Part shown: positions 1 to 8,694 of the stretch, one piece after another | Layout of the letters: each line of letters opens with the position of its first letter | Numbering within the stretch: the first letter of the stretch is position 1 | Source: Mesorhizobium sp. CA8 | Lineage (GTDB): Bacteria > Pseudomonadota > Alphaproteobacteria > Rhizobiales > Rhizobiaceae | Assembly: GCF_020164955.1 (NCBI RefSeq) | Contig: NZ_JAIUHG010000011.1 | Coordinates: 107,777 to 171,776 of the forward strand | Length of the DNA stretch: 64,000 bases | Direction of reading: 5' to 3' | The notes under the pieces: generated by a model | Seen by the model: the letters and a program-made list of their open reading frames with translations, nothing else | The model's database searches: none | What the model was told of the DNA's origin: nothing | Translations under genes and position numbers: made by a program

Positions 1-408
1 CGCCTGCTGCGCGCCTCGCGCACCATCGAGGCCGAGTTGCGCGAGCGGCTGAAGAAGGAGTTCGACACCACGCTGCCGCGCTTCGACGTGATGGCAGCGC
101 TTTACCGCTCGCCCGAAGGCATGCTGATGAGCGACCTGTCCCGTTTCCTGCTTGTCTCGAACGGCAATGTGACGGGCATCGTTGACCGGCTGGTTTCGGA
201 AGGATTGGTGACACGCGCGCGCCGCAATGGCGACCGCCGCACCTCGATGGTGCGTCTGACCGAAGAAGGCTCGAAATCCTTCGCCGCGATCGCCGCCGCC
301 CATGAGAATTGGGTCGGCGAGCTTCTCGGCACCGTCAGCGAGGACGAGGCGCGTCGGCTGACCGGCATGCTGAAATCCTTCCGCAGCAATTGGGAGGGAC
401 GCGAATGA
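1..408 (+). CDS. MarR family transcriptional regulator (5' end outside window)
   Basis: The reading frame is open from base 1, so the N-terminus lies left of the window; at least 135 residues are present. The visible part has the MarR winged helix: a helix around [14 protein letters not shown], a recognition helix with [17 protein letters not shown], and the wing [17 protein letters not shown], followed by the C-terminal dimerisation helix. MarR proteins are dimeric repressors that often respond to aromatic acids or their CoA esters. Its stop overlaps the start of the enoyl-CoA hydratase gene (ATGA), so the two are translationally coupled and it probably controls this operon. The ligand is unknown. 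Confidence 0.9.
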   Translation, partial: RLLRASRTIEAELRERLKKEFDTTLPRFDVMAALYRSPEGMLMSDLSRFLLVSNGNVTGIVDRLVSEGLVTRARRNGDRRTSMVRLTEEGSKSFAAIAAAHENWVGELLGTVSEDEARRLTGMLKSFRSNWEGRE

Positions 409-1217
409 GCGCCATGGCCAAGCTCAAGCCGAAGCACTTCCTCTGGGAGGCCGAAGGCCGGATCGCGAAAATCCGGCTCGACCGGCCGGAGCGCAAGAAC
501 CCGCTGACCTTCGACAGCTATGCGGAGCTGCGCGACACGTTTCGCGAGCTCGTCTATGCCGAGGATGTCGATGCCGTCGTGTTCCTGCCCAATGGCGGCA
601 ATTTCTGCTCGGGCGGCGATGTCCACGACATTATCGGGCCGCTGGTCAAAATGGACATGAAGCAATTGCTTGCCTTCACACGCATGACCGGCGACTTCGT
701 CAAGGCGATGCTGAATTGCGGCAAGCCGATCATTTCCGCCGTCGACGGCGTGGCGGTCGGCGCCGGCGCGATCATCGCCATGGCCTCCGATATCCGCATC
801 GCCACGCCCGAGGCAAAGACCGCCTTCCTGTTCACCCGCGTCGGGCTTGCCGGCTGCGACATGGGCGCTTGCGCGATCCTGCCGCGCATCATCGGCCAGG
901 GCCGCGCGGCCGAGCTGCTCTACACCGGCCGCACCATGAGCGCTGCCGAAGGCGAGCGCTGGGGGTTCTACAACCGGCTTGTCGAGCCGGCCGCGCTCGA
1001 GGGCGACGCGCTCGACATGGCGGCGCGCATCGTTTCCGGCCCGACCTTTGCGCATGGCATCACCAAGACACAACTCAACCAGGAATGGTCGATGGGCCTC
1101 GACCAGGCGATCGAGGCGGAAGCGCAGGCGCAGGCGATCTGCATGCAGACCGGCGATTTCGAACGGGCATACAAGGCGTTCGTGGCAAAGGAAAAGCCGG
1201 TGTTCGAGGGAGATTAG
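405..1217 (+). CDS. enoyl-CoA hydratase/isomerase family protein
   Basis: A 270-residue crotonase-fold protein, normal for the family. The oxyanion-hole segments are visible as [13 protein letters not shown] (about residues 64-76) and [19 protein letters not shown], followed by [18 protein letters not shown]. It should hydrate or isomerise an enoyl-CoA thioester in the cytoplasm. The ATG at 405 was chosen because it overlaps the MarR stop; the open frame extends upstream only inside the MarR gene. Together with the acyl-CoA dehydrogenase and RidA genes downstream it resembles rhizobial clusters for aryl-CoA (2-aminobenzoyl-CoA type) breakdown. The substrate is inferred from context only. Confidence 0.88.
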   Translation: MSAMAKLKPKHFLWEAEGRIAKIRLDRPERKNPLTFDSYAELRDTFRELVYAEDVDAVVFLPNGGNFCSGGDVHDIIGPLVKMDMKQLLAFTRMTGDFVKAMLNCGKPIISAVDGVAVGAGAIIAMASDIRIATPEAKTAFLFTRVGLAGCDMGACAILPRIIGQGRAAELLYTGRTMSAAEGERWGFYNRLVEPAALEGDALDMAARIVSGPTFAHGITKTQLNQEWSMGLDQAIEAEAQAQAICMQTGDFERAYKAFVAKEKPVFEGD

Positions 1218-1251
1218 GGATGGGTGTGTTGTTGGAGACGCTGGCGGGACA

Positions 1252-1411
1252 GCGCCCCCCTCTGGCCTGCCGGCCATCTCCCCCTCTAGGGGGGAGATTG
1301 GATGTCGCCCCCGCTTTCGCCAACCACCAACGCCGCAGGATTGAGTGGGGCGCCAAAACTGCCAATCTCCCCCCTAGAGGGGGAGATGTCCGGCAGGACA
1401 GAGGGGGGCGC
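1252..1411. repeat. Long inverted repeat, RIME-like palindromic element
   Basis: Two arms of about 50 bases (1252-1301 and 1362-1411) are near-perfect reverse complements, each holding a core such as CCCCCTCTAGGGGGGAGATT, separated by about 60 bases. A transcript would form a very stable long hairpin. It fills the gap between the hydratase and dehydrogenase genes and resembles the intergenic mosaic elements (RIME) of rhizobia; the class name is my inference. It creates an open frame running into the next gene but is not likely to be translated. Confidence 0.85.
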
Positions 1412-1448
1412 CGTAGAGCGCTGCGCTCGCAGAACTGCGGAGGTGCAA

Positions 1449-2597
1449 ATGCCTGACCGCACCTTCCTCTCGTGGCCCTTCTTTGAAGACCGCCACCGCG
1501 CGCTCGCCGAGCAGCTCGACGCCTGGTGCGCGAAAAATCTCCCCGTCGACCACCACGACGTCGACGCCGCCTGCCGCGGACTCGTGGCGATGCTTGGCCG
1601 GGACGGCTGGCTGAAGCCGACGGCGCTCGACCCCGCCAATCCCGGACCACTGGACGTGCGCACGCTCTGCATCACGCGCGAGACGCTGGCGCTCCATGAC
1701 GGGTTGGCCGACTTCGCCTTCGCCATGCAGGGGCTGGGCACCGGCGCGATCTCGCTGTTCGGCACGGCGGACCAGCAGCGCTGGTTGGAGAAGACGCGGG
1801 CTGGCCAGGCAATCTCGGCCTTCGCGCTGTCGGAGCCGCGCTCGGGATCGGACGTCGCCAACATGGAGATGACGGCAGTCCGCGACGGCGGCGACTATGT
1901 GCTTTCCGGCGAAAAGACCTGGATTTCCAATGGCGGCATCGCCGATCTTTATGTCGTCTTTGCCCGCACCGGCGAGGCGCCGGGCGCGAAAGGGATTTCC
2001 GCTTTCGTCGTGCCGGCGGAGACCAAGGGTCTCGATGTCGCCGAGCGGCTCGAGGTGATCGCGCCGCATCCGCTGGCGCGGCTTTCTTTTGACAGTGTGC
2101 GCGTTCCGGCTTCCGGCCTGATCGGCAAGCCGGGCGATGGTTTCCGTATCGCCATGTCGGTGCTCGACGTGTTCCGCTCGACCGTTGGCGCGGCCGCCCT
2201 CGGCTTTGCGCGGCGCGCGCTGGACGAGAGCGTCAAGCGCGCGGCCGAGCGAAAACTGTTCGGCGCGCCGATGGCCGAGCTGCAGATGGTGCAGGGCCAT
2301 ATCGCCGACATGGCGCTGGATGTCGATGCCGCGGCGCTCCTCATCTACCGCGCCGCCTGGACCAAGGACATGGGCGCGGCGCGGGTCACACGCGAGGCGG
2401 CGATGGCGAAGCTCTTCGCCACCGACAAGGCGCAGAAGGTGATCGATAAGGCCGTGCAGCTGCATGGCGGCGACGGTGTGCGCAAGGGCCATATCGTCGA
2501 GAGCCTCTATCGCGAGATCCGGGCGCTGCGCATCTATGAGGGCGCCTCGGACGTGCAGAAGGTGGTGATCGCCAGGCAGGTCATGGGAGCGGCGTAA
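1449..2597 (+). CDS. acyl-CoA dehydrogenase
   Basis: A 382-residue FAD-dependent acyl-CoA dehydrogenase. Visible signatures are [16 protein letters not shown] (FAD/substrate binding, PS00072-like), [20 protein letters not shown], and the C-terminal [20 protein letters not shown] followed by [11 protein letters not shown] near the active-site glutamate. It introduces a trans double bond in an acyl-CoA and passes electrons to ETF. The ATG at 1449 has GGAGG six bases upstream; earlier in-frame starts lie inside the palindromic repeat. It sits between enoyl-CoA hydratase and RidA, as expected for a ring-cleavage or beta-oxidation-like pathway. Confidence 0.9.
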   Translation: MPDRTFLSWPFFEDRHRALAEQLDAWCAKNLPVDHHDVDAACRGLVAMLGRDGWLKPTALDPANPGPLDVRTLCITRETLALHDGLADFAFAMQGLGTGAISLFGTADQQRWLEKTRAGQAISAFALSEPRSGSDVANMEMTAVRDGGDYVLSGEKTWISNGGIADLYVVFARTGEAPGAKGISAFVVPAETKGLDVAERLEVIAPHPLARLSFDSVRVPASGLIGKPGDGFRIAMSVLDVFRSTVGAAALGFARRALDESVKRAAERKLFGAPMAELQMVQGHIADMALDVDAAALLIYRAAWTKDMGAARVTREAAMAKLFATDKAQKVIDKAVQLHGGDGVRKGHIVESLYREIRALRIYEGASDVQKVVIARQVMGAA

Positions 2598-2636
2598 GAC
2601 CTTGCGGACCGTATTTGAAACCGGGGGAGGCTAGAC

Positions 2637-3032
2637 ATGCACACCATTTTGCAGCCGGAAGGCTGGGCCAAACCGATCGGCTACGCCAATGGCGTCGCGG
2701 CGCATGGGCGACTGGTGTTCGTCGGCGGCCAGGTCGGCTGGAACGCCGAATGCAAGTTCGAGACCGACGATTTCGTCGGCCAGGTGCGGCAGGCGCTCGC
2801 CAATGTGGTCGCGGTGCTGGCCGAAGCCGGCGGCGAACCGCAGCACATCACCTCGATGACCTGGTATTTCACCGACAAGGCCGAATATCTTGCCAATCTG
2901 AAAGGGATCGGCGAGGCCTACCGGGCCGTCATCGGCAGGCATTTTCCGGCGATGGCCGCCATGCAGGTGGTGGCGCTGGTCGAAGACCGCGCCAAAGTGG
3001 AAATACAGGCGATGGCGGTTATTCCGGAATGA
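2637..3032 (+). CDS. RidA family protein
   Basis: A 131-residue RidA/YjgF/UK114-family protein with the typical opening (PEGWAKPIGYANGVAAHGRLVFVGGQVGW) split over strands 1-3, and a C-terminal VEIQAMAVIPE strand; the usual trimer-interface Arg lies in an IQAMAV-type segment rather than the canonical one. RidA proteins hydrolyse reactive enamines/imines. GGGGGAG precedes the ATG. Members next to aryl-CoA genes are thought to deaminate an enamine intermediate, which would fit degradation of an amino-aromatic such as anthranilate. That last step is inference. Confidence 0.85.
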   Translation: MHTILQPEGWAKPIGYANGVAAHGRLVFVGGQVGWNAECKFETDDFVGQVRQALANVVAVLAEAGGEPQHITSMTWYFTDKAEYLANLKGIGEAYRAVIGRHFPAMAAMQVVALVEDRAKVEIQAMAVIPE

Positions 3033-3349
3033 GGGGCGGCCGGCTTGGGCCAGGGTTGATTCTCGATAGCAGGTTGCTGGCGCGCTCACCCTTAAGCCAC
3101 CAATTCTCAACGTCGGCGCTGCCCCTCATCTGGCTGCCGCCATCTTCTCCCGTGAAACGGGGAGAAGGGTGCTGTCATCACTCGTCTTCGCCAATCGCCA
3201 GCGCTGCAAAAGGCGCCGAGATTGCGGTGGGGAGAAATGCCCGGCAGGACGATGAAAGGGCAGCGCCAACGTCCCAAGCAGATGCTAATTTGGGCTCAGC
3301 GACCGCATCGCGCGAGGCATTTCCCAGTCGCTTGGCTATCGCCACGATT
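3033..3349. repeat. Intergenic region with RIME-like hairpin element
   Basis: No gene is seen between RidA and the GntR operator. The stretch 3116-3260 has the look of a rhizobial intergenic mosaic element; its clearest part is CTTCTCCCGT / ACGGGGAGAAG (3144-3167), an eleven-base hairpin with a three-base loop. The hairpin may also act to end transcription from the upstream operon, although no U-tract follows. Confidence 0.65.
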
Positions 3350-3367
3350 TGTGATCAGATGATCACA
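3350..3367. promoter_or_regulatory. Palindromic operator 1, probable GntR site
   Basis: TGTGATCA-GA-TGATCACA is a perfect inverted repeat with a two-base spacer, 62 bases before the GTG start of the GntR gene. The same half-site recurs at 4281-4300 before the aminotransferase gene. FadR/FCD-type GntR dimers bind short palindromes of this kind, so autoregulation is likely. Confidence 0.8.
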
Positions 3368-3428
3368 CCCGCTTTGGCGGGTAGGAATTCGCAGATAGAC
3401 TTTGCCGGCACCCAAGGAAAGCAAAAGC

Positions 3429-4157
3429 GTGGCTCTGGGCTTCGAACCCGTATCGGGACGCATCACTGTCCAGGATGGCGTCTACCAGCAGCTTCGCCAT
3501 GCCTTGATGGTCGGCAGCTTCGATCCCGGGCAGGTACTGACCATTGCTTCGCTGGCCGAAGCTTTCGGCACCTCGAATATGCCGGTGCGCGAGGCCTTGC
3601 GCCGGCTCGCGGCAGAGAATGCGGTGGAGATCTCGCAGAACGGCTCGGCCTGCGTGCCGGTGGTGACGCGGGCGCGGCTCGACGACCTCTGCCGGGCCCG
3701 GCTCGCGGTCGAAGGGCTGGCCGCCGAGCTTGGCGGGCCGCGCCTGACCGCGACCGACGTCGCCTCCCTGCAAAAGGTCACCGACGACCAGCAGGCGATC
3801 GGCCGCGACGGCAGCATCTATGAGCTGATCGCCAAGAACCAGCAGTTCCATTTCACCATCTACCGCGCCTCCGGCTCCGACGTGCTGTTCCAGTTGATCG
3901 AGACGCTGTGGCTGCGCTTCGGCCCTTATATGCGGCTCTTGTCCAACCACGTCGCGCCGCTGATGCGCGCCGGCACCATGGAGCCCTCGGGCAGGCATGC
4001 CGCGATCATCGCCGCGCTCAAGGACAAGGATTTCATTCGCGCGCGCGACGAGGTGGTGGCCGACATTACAGCGACGCAGGAAACCTTGCGCGCGATCTGC
4101 CCTGACGTGCCCGAGCCTCGCGCTGTGGATTTCGCCGCCTTCGGCAAGGCGCCCTGA
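3429..4157 (+). CDS. GntR family (FCD domain) transcriptional regulator
   Basis: A 242-residue regulator. The N-terminal winged helix includes QLRHALMVGSFDPGQVLTIA and AFGTSNMPVREALRRLAAE, the standard GntR recognition region; the remainder is an all-helical FCD ligand domain (about residues 85-230), placing it in the FadR subfamily. GTG at 3429 was preferred over TTG at 3402 because AAGGAA lies at the right distance. It stands between two copies of a TGATCAC palindrome and directly precedes the kynureninase-like/transporter operon, which it probably represses until an amino or carboxylic acid ligand is bound. The ligand is unknown. Confidence 0.9.
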   Translation: MALGFEPVSGRITVQDGVYQQLRHALMVGSFDPGQVLTIASLAEAFGTSNMPVREALRRLAAENAVEISQNGSACVPVVTRARLDDLCRARLAVEGLAAELGGPRLTATDVASLQKVTDDQQAIGRDGSIYELIAKNQQFHFTIYRASGSDVLFQLIETLWLRFGPYMRLLSNHVAPLMRAGTMEPSGRHAAIIAALKDKDFIRARDEVVADITATQETLRAICPDVPEPRAVDFAAFGKAP

Positions 4158-4280
4158 ATTGGCAGGCGCTTCGGCCACCTCCACCGCGAGTCAGCGGCGG
4201 CTTCTGGACCAAAATTAACGCTTACCTCCTGGCCGCCTGTCGGCATTTCTTCTGTGCTGCCAATTGATCCCCGCCCGGTT

Positions 4281-4300
4281 TTGTGATCACATGATCACAA
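4281..4300. promoter_or_regulatory. Palindromic operator 2, probable GntR site
   Basis: TTGTGATCA-CA-TGATCACAA is a perfect 9-2-9 palindrome, sharing its half-site with 3350-3367. It ends 18 bases before the ATG of the aminotransferase and just before the ribosome binding site, a position where bound repressor would block transcription of the five-kilobase operon downstream. Confidence 0.82.
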
Positions 4301-4318
4301 GGGAGCGAGAGACAGCAA

Positions 4319-5458
4319 ATGTCCGGCTATTTTCTCTGTCATTCGATCGGCACTTTCCCCGGCAAGGCCGAGCGCATGGCCGCCGCTCTGGCGGAATTTT
4401 CCGGCGTCTGGTCGGCAGAGGATGACGGCCAGTGGCCGGCCGCGCTTGCCGCACGCCAGCGCTTCATCGACGCCTGGACGCGATTGATCGAAGCACCGCA
4501 GGGCACGTTGACCACGGCTGAGAATGTCACGGCCGCGCTCTACAGCCTGATCGGCGGCCTGCCGGCCGAGCGCCTGGCGGGAAAGCGGCTGCTGGTTGCC
4601 GGCGATTGCTTCCCAAGCCTGCATTTCCTGCTTGCGGGATTGGCCGAGCGCTTCAGCTTCACGCTCGATACCGTGCCGCTTCGGTCCGGCGAGAGCTGGG
4701 TGCGCGACGAGGATTTCATCGCCCGCTGGCAGGAAGATGTCGGGCTCGCGCTCATCACCTTCGTCACCTCGACGGCCTCGCATCGCTGCGATGTCGGGCG
4801 GCTTGCCGCGCATGGCCGCGCCATGGGCAGCATTGTCGGCGTCGACGTCACGCAAGGCATCGGCGTGGCGCCGTTTTCGGTTGCCGCGACGCCGGTCGAT
4901 TTCGTCGTCTCGACTTCGCTGAAATGGCTGTGCGGTTCCTCCGGCGCCGGCATATTGCAGGTCGCGCCGGAATTGCTTGCGGCGTGCCGGCCGGAGCTGC
5001 GCGGCTGGTTCAGCCAGCCCAACCCGTTCTCCTGGGATCTCGACGCCTTTACCTATGCCGACGATGCGCGCCGCTTCGACCATGGCACGCCGGCGATCCT
5101 GGCCAGCGTCGCCTCGCTGCCCGGGCTGGAATGGGTGGAGAAGACCGGCATCGACGCCATCCGCGCGCAGAATACTGCGCTCGTCGAGCGCATCATCGGC
5201 GCGGCGCTCGACAATGGCTGGATGCTGCGTTCGCCGCTCGATGCCGGTGAGCGCGGCGGCAGCGTCATGCTCGGCCTTCCGCAAGGCGAGGAACCGGCGA
5301 AAATCATCGCGGCGTTGCGCAACGAGCGGCTCTACTGCGACGCCCGCGGCACGACGCTCAGGCTGTCGCCCGGCATGGTGACCACGGAAGCGGCGGTCGA
5401 TGCGCTGATTGCGGGGCTTGAGGAGCATATCGGCTCGCGGCATCGCCGCGCATCCTGA
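4319..5458 (+). CDS. Class V PLP-dependent enzyme, kynureninase-like
   Basis: A 379-residue fold-type I PLP enzyme. DVTQGIG (PLP-ring Asp region), STSLKWLCGSSGAG with the Schiff-base lysine at about residue 202, and the later RGWFSQPNPFSWD and RFDHGTPAILA blocks resemble kynureninase (compare its GWFGH and RFLAGTPP motifs). A beta-lyase or aminotransferase acting on a small amino acid is also possible. GGGAGCGAGA precedes the ATG and a GntR-type palindrome lies immediately upstream. It leads an operon with an amino-acid binding protein, a permease and another class V enzyme, which suggests uptake and breakdown of one amino compound. Confidence 0.72.
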   Translation: MSGYFLCHSIGTFPGKAERMAAALAEFSGVWSAEDDGQWPAALAARQRFIDAWTRLIEAPQGTLTTAENVTAALYSLIGGLPAERLAGKRLLVAGDCFPSLHFLLAGLAERFSFTLDTVPLRSGESWVRDEDFIARWQEDVGLALITFVTSTASHRCDVGRLAAHGRAMGSIVGVDVTQGIGVAPFSVAATPVDFVVSTSLKWLCGSSGAGILQVAPELLAACRPELRGWFSQPNPFSWDLDAFTYADDARRFDHGTPAILASVASLPGLEWVEKTGIDAIRAQNTALVERIIGAALDNGWMLRSPLDAGERGGSVMLGLPQGEEPAKIIAALRNERLYCDARGTTLRLSPGMVTTEAAVDALIAGLEEHIGSRHRRAS

Positions 5459-5561
5459 TTTCAGGCACCGCCTCGCCTGCGACGCCCTGGGAGTTGGGCG
5501 CCCGAAGAAGCGGAAGAGGAAATGAGTCACTTTCGACGTGGCCGAACCAGAGGGAAGCACA

Positions 5562-6347
5562 ATGTTGAAATGTCTAGGACTGATTGGGGTGATCGTCGCC
5601 GCGGGCGTGGCCTTCGCGGCGCCCGCCTTTGCAGACAAGATTATGGTAGGCGCCTACCCGGCCAACCCACCATGGGAATACAAGACCGATTCCGGCGGCT
5701 TCGAGGGGTTTGAGATCGACGTTGCCAACGACGTCGCCAAGCGTATCGGCGCCGATGTCGAGTTCCAGGACCTCGGCTTCCAGGCGCTGTTCGCGGCGAC
5801 CGCTTCGGGCCGCATCGACTTTGCCGTATCCTCGATCTCCGTCACCAAGGAGCGGCTGCAGAACCAGGGCTTCACCCAGCCCTATTACGACAGCGACGGC
5901 ACGATCGTCGGCAAGGCGGATTCCGCCATCAAGTCGCTCGACGACCTCAAGGGCAAGACCATCGGCGTCATCGCCGGATCGACCGGCGAGGCCTATATGA
6001 AGGAAAACGCCGCCAAGCTCGGCGTCGCCGAGACCAAGAGCTACAACGCCCAGCAGGATCTTTTGCTCGACGTGCAGAACGGCCGAATCGACGGCGGCGC
6101 CGGCGAGCTCGCCGGCTTCCTGTTCGCCATCAAGCAGATGCCGGCGCTGAAAATCCTGGTGCGCATCCCGACCGGCGAACGCTTCGCTATGATGACCAAG
6201 AAGGGCCACCCGCTGCTTGAGAAGGTGAATGACGCGATCACTGCGATGAAGAAGGACGGCACCATGGCCGCGATCCACAAGAAGTGGTTCGGCGTCGATC
6301 CGGAGGCCGGCACCAGCACCGTGACGCCCGGTCCGATCCCGCAATAA
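5562..6347 (+). CDS. Polar amino-acid ABC transporter substrate-binding protein
   Basis: A 261-residue periplasmic binding protein (SBP_bac_3 family). Residues 1-24 form a signal peptide ending AAPAFA. The mature protein has the family features GFEIDVANDVAKRIG, a DFAVSSISVTKERL segment and DDLKGKTIGVIAGSTGEAYM. GAGGGA precedes ATG 5562; an earlier in-frame ATG would disrupt the signal peptide. It should deliver a polar amino acid or related compound to the permease encoded 105 bases downstream. Confidence 0.9.
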   Translation: MLKCLGLIGVIVAAGVAFAAPAFADKIMVGAYPANPPWEYKTDSGGFEGFEIDVANDVAKRIGADVEFQDLGFQALFAATASGRIDFAVSSISVTKERLQNQGFTQPYYDSDGTIVGKADSAIKSLDDLKGKTIGVIAGSTGEAYMKENAAKLGVAETKSYNAQQDLLLDVQNGRIDGGAGELAGFLFAIKQMPALKILVRIPTGERFAMMTKKGHPLLEKVNDAITAMKKDGTMAAIHKKWFGVDPEAGTSTVTPGPIPQ

Positions 6348-6365
6348 GCCAGCGAACTACCGCCG

Positions 6366-6394
6366 CGGGGGCGCGGGCCCGGCGGGCGCCCCCG
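6366..6394 (+). terminator. GC hairpin between binding-protein and permease genes
   Basis: CGGGGGCGC (6366-6374) pairs perfectly with GCGCCCCCG (6386-6394). No U-tract follows, so it is more likely a transcript-stabilising or attenuating hairpin that raises expression of the binding protein relative to the permease. Confidence 0.6.
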
Positions 6395-6452
6395 CTTCCA
6401 CCCTTCAGGCCCGCGAAGGCGGTGGGCTTGGCATTGCCTTCATGGTGAGCCG

Positions 6453-7127
6453 ATGGAACTGATCGATACCTTCTTCAACTGGGGCATCCTGGTCCGATCC
6501 TTTCCGATCCTGATCCGCGGACTGGGCAACACCATACTGCTTGGCTGCGCGGCCATCGTGTTAGGCACCATTGCAGGCCTCGCGATCTGTTTGGTGCGGC
6601 TCTACGCGCCGAAGCCGTTGAGACGGCTGGCGACGCTCTATATCGATATGTTCCGCGCGCTGCCGATCCTGGTGGTGTTGATCCTGATCTATTACGCCCT
6701 GCCCTTCGTCGGCATCCGCCTGTCGTCCTTCGTGTCAGCCGCGCTCGCGCTGTCGCTGGTGCTCGCGGCCTTCACGGCGGAGGTCTGCCGCGCCGGCATC
6801 CAGAACATCCCGAAAGGCCAGTTCGAGGCGGCGGCAGCACTCGGCCTGCCCTTCTGGGTCGCCATGCGCAAGGTGGTGCTGCCGCAGGCGATCCGCGTCG
6901 TCATCCCGCCGCTGACCAGCAATTGCGTCTCGGTTTTCAAGGACACTGCGCTCGCCTCGGTGGTGGCGATGCCGGACCTCTTGAAGCAGGCGACCGACGC
7001 GCAGGCGCTGATGGCCAACCCGACGCCGCTGATCGGCGCTGCGATCATCTATCTCGCCTTCCTGTGGCCGCTGGTGCGGCTGGTCGGCTACCTCGAAGAG
7101 CGCGGCAAAGCCCGATCCGCGCACTGA
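6453..7127 (+). CDS. Polar amino-acid ABC transporter permease
   Basis: A 224-residue HisM/GlnP-type inner-membrane permease with about five hydrophobic segments and the EAA loop EAAAALGLPFWVAMRKVVLP (about residues 125-144) that contacts the ATPase. It is preceded by the binding-protein gene and followed by a class V PLP enzyme. No gene for an ATP-binding subunit and no second permease lie in the operon, so it must form a homodimer and borrow an ATPase encoded elsewhere, or the ATPase gene has been lost. Confidence 0.9.
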   Translation: MELIDTFFNWGILVRSFPILIRGLGNTILLGCAAIVLGTIAGLAICLVRLYAPKPLRRLATLYIDMFRALPILVVLILIYYALPFVGIRLSSFVSAALALSLVLAAFTAEVCRAGIQNIPKGQFEAAAALGLPFWVAMRKVVLPQAIRVVIPPLTSNCVSVFKDTALASVVAMPDLLKQATDAQALMANPTPLIGAAIIYLAFLWPLVRLVGYLEERGKARSAH

Positions 7128-7164
7128 TCCCCACTTGAAATCGATGACCTGAAGGAGACGCCTC

Positions 7165-8460
7165 GTGAACCAGCACCATGTTTCGAAAGCGCAGGAGGGC
7201 GCCGCCTCGTTCCCGGTCGAAAAAATCCGCGCCATGTTCCCTGCGCTTCAGCGGGCCGGCGACTTCATCTTCATGGACAACGCCGCCGGCGCGCAGATCC
7301 CGCAAGGCGTGCTCGACGCTGTGACCAACCATCTGGTGGGACACAATGTGCAGCGCGGCGGCCGCTATGGCCGCAGCGTCACGGTCGACCAGTCGGTCGC
7401 CGACGCACGGACCAGCGTCGCGCTGCTGATCAACGCCTACAGCCCGTCCGAAATCTGCTTCGGCATGAACGCCACCTCGTTCATCCGCCTGGTCAGCCTC
7501 GGCATCGGCCAGATGCTTGCCAAAGACGAAGATGGGGGACGCGACGAGATCGTCGTCACCGACATGGACCATGACGCCAACATCGCCACCTGGCTGGCGC
7601 TGGAATCCGCCGGCGCCAAGTTCAAATGGTGGCGCATGCGCGAGGACGGCAATCTGCATGTCGACGACCTCAAGCCGCTGATGTCGGAGCGCACTCGGCT
7701 CGTCGCCTGCACGGTGACGGCGCATTCCATCGGCTCGATCGTCGATGTCGCTTCGGTGGCGAAGATCGCGCATGCGGCCGGCGCGGAAGTGTTCCTCGAC
7801 TGCGTGCATTACGGGCCGCACGGGCTGATTGACGTGCAGGCCTGGGATTGCGACTATCTCGTCTGCTCCGGCTACAAGAATTTCTCGCCGCATATGGGTT
7901 TTCTCTGGGGCCGCTTCGAAACGCTGAAGCGGCTGCCGACCTTCCGCGAGGATTTCATTCCCGACGAGCCGCCCTACAAGGTCGAAGCCGGCACCTTCAT
8001 CTACGAGAATGTCTCCGGCATGGACGCGGCGGTGCGCTACCTGGAATCGGTCGGCCGGAACTTCCTGCCCGAGAACAACCGCTCGCGCCGCGACAACATC
8101 GTCACCGGCATGAACGCCATCCGCGACTACGAGGTGATGCTGGCGCGCGAGATGCTGAAGGTGCTGAAGGATTGCAATGCCACGATCTACGGCGTCGCCG
8201 ACGAGGCGCGCATCCATGAGCGCGTGCCGACCTTCTGCTTCAACATCGGCACGCTGTCGCCGCAGCGGATCGTCGAGGAGATGGCCGCCATGCAGATCGG
8301 CATCCGCGACGGCCATATGTATGCGCCAAGGCTGATGAAGCGGTTAAACCTGTCGATGGATAGCGGCGCGATACGCGCCTCGCTGGTGCACTACAACACG
8401 GTCGAGGAAGTGCGCCGGTTTGGCGAAGCGCTGCGGGCGATTATTGCGAAGCTGTCGTGA
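7165..8460 (+). CDS. Class V aminotransferase / cysteine-desulfurase-like PLP enzyme
   Basis: A 431-residue PLP enzyme resembling the TIGR01976-type cysteine-desulfurase-like proteins. It shows [14 protein letters not shown] near the N-terminus, [25 protein letters not shown] (PLP Asp and His) and [12 protein letters not shown] with the probable PLP lysine at residue 238. There is no obvious flexible catalytic cysteine loop, so a desulfurase role is doubtful; an aminotransferase or lyase is equally possible. GAAGGAG precedes the GTG start. It is the last gene of the GntR-controlled operon and probably works on the imported compound. Confidence 0.82.
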   Translation: MNQHHVSKAQEGAASFPVEKIRAMFPALQRAGDFIFMDNAAGAQIPQGVLDAVTNHLVGHNVQRGGRYGRSVTVDQSVADARTSVALLINAYSPSEICFGMNATSFIRLVSLGIGQMLAKDEDGGRDEIVVTDMDHDANIATWLALESAGAKFKWWRMREDGNLHVDDLKPLMSERTRLVACTVTAHSIGSIVDVASVAKIAHAAGAEVFLDCVHYGPHGLIDVQAWDCDYLVCSGYKNFSPHMGFLWGRFETLKRLPTFREDFIPDEPPYKVEAGTFIYENVSGMDAAVRYLESVGRNFLPENNRSRRDNIVTGMNAIRDYEVMLAREMLKVLKDCNATIYGVADEARIHERVPTFCFNIGTLSPQRIVEEMAAMQIGIRDGHMYAPRLMKRLNLSMDSGAIRASLVHYNTVEEVRRFGEALRAIIAKLS

Positions 8461-8507
8461 AACAACCGAGCCTTCTTAGGGGAATTGGTGCGTAGCAAGT
8501 TCCGCTT

Positions 8508-8684
8508 CGTCACCCACAGGCGAAGCAAGGAGCGAAGCGACGCGGCGCAGACCCGAAGATCCATTCCGTGACTTCAACGCGTTGCAGCGGTGCAGAATTC
8601 TGCTCCGCTGTGCCTGCCCTGTAGGGAACGGAATGGATCCTCGGGTCTGCGCGACGCTTCGCGTCGCTCCGCCCGTGGATGACG
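8508..8684. repeat. Large imperfect inverted repeat between convergent operons
   Basis: Arms 8508-8572 and 8625-8684 are imperfect reverse complements sharing GATCCATTCCGT, GCAGACCCGA and GCGAAGCGACGCG-type segments. The loop contains the perfect 12-base palindrome GCAGAATTCTGC (8592-8603) within a CAGCGG/CCGCTG stem. It fills the gap between two convergent operons and could end transcription from both sides. The style matches dispersed intergenic repeats of rhizobia. Confidence 0.8.
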
Positions 8685-8694
8685 AATTCCGGAC

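Noticed and set aside
1302..1448. N-terminal extension of the acyl-CoA dehydrogenase
   Set aside because: It would translate through the palindromic repeat; a GGAGG site and family N-terminus support ATG 1449.
2615..3823. 402-codon plus-strand frame overlapping RidA and the GntR gene
   Set aside because: It runs across an intergenic repeat and two recognised genes in other frames, with no family features.
7045..8316. Minus-strand 423-codon frame opposite the class V aminotransferase
   Set aside because: Antisense to a recognised PLP enzyme with a good ribosome site; no motif of its own.
7165..8460. Cysteine desulfurase (NifS/SufS) for iron-sulfur assembly
   Set aside because: No catalytic-Cys loop is evident and no suf or nif genes are nearby; the context is amino-acid catabolism.
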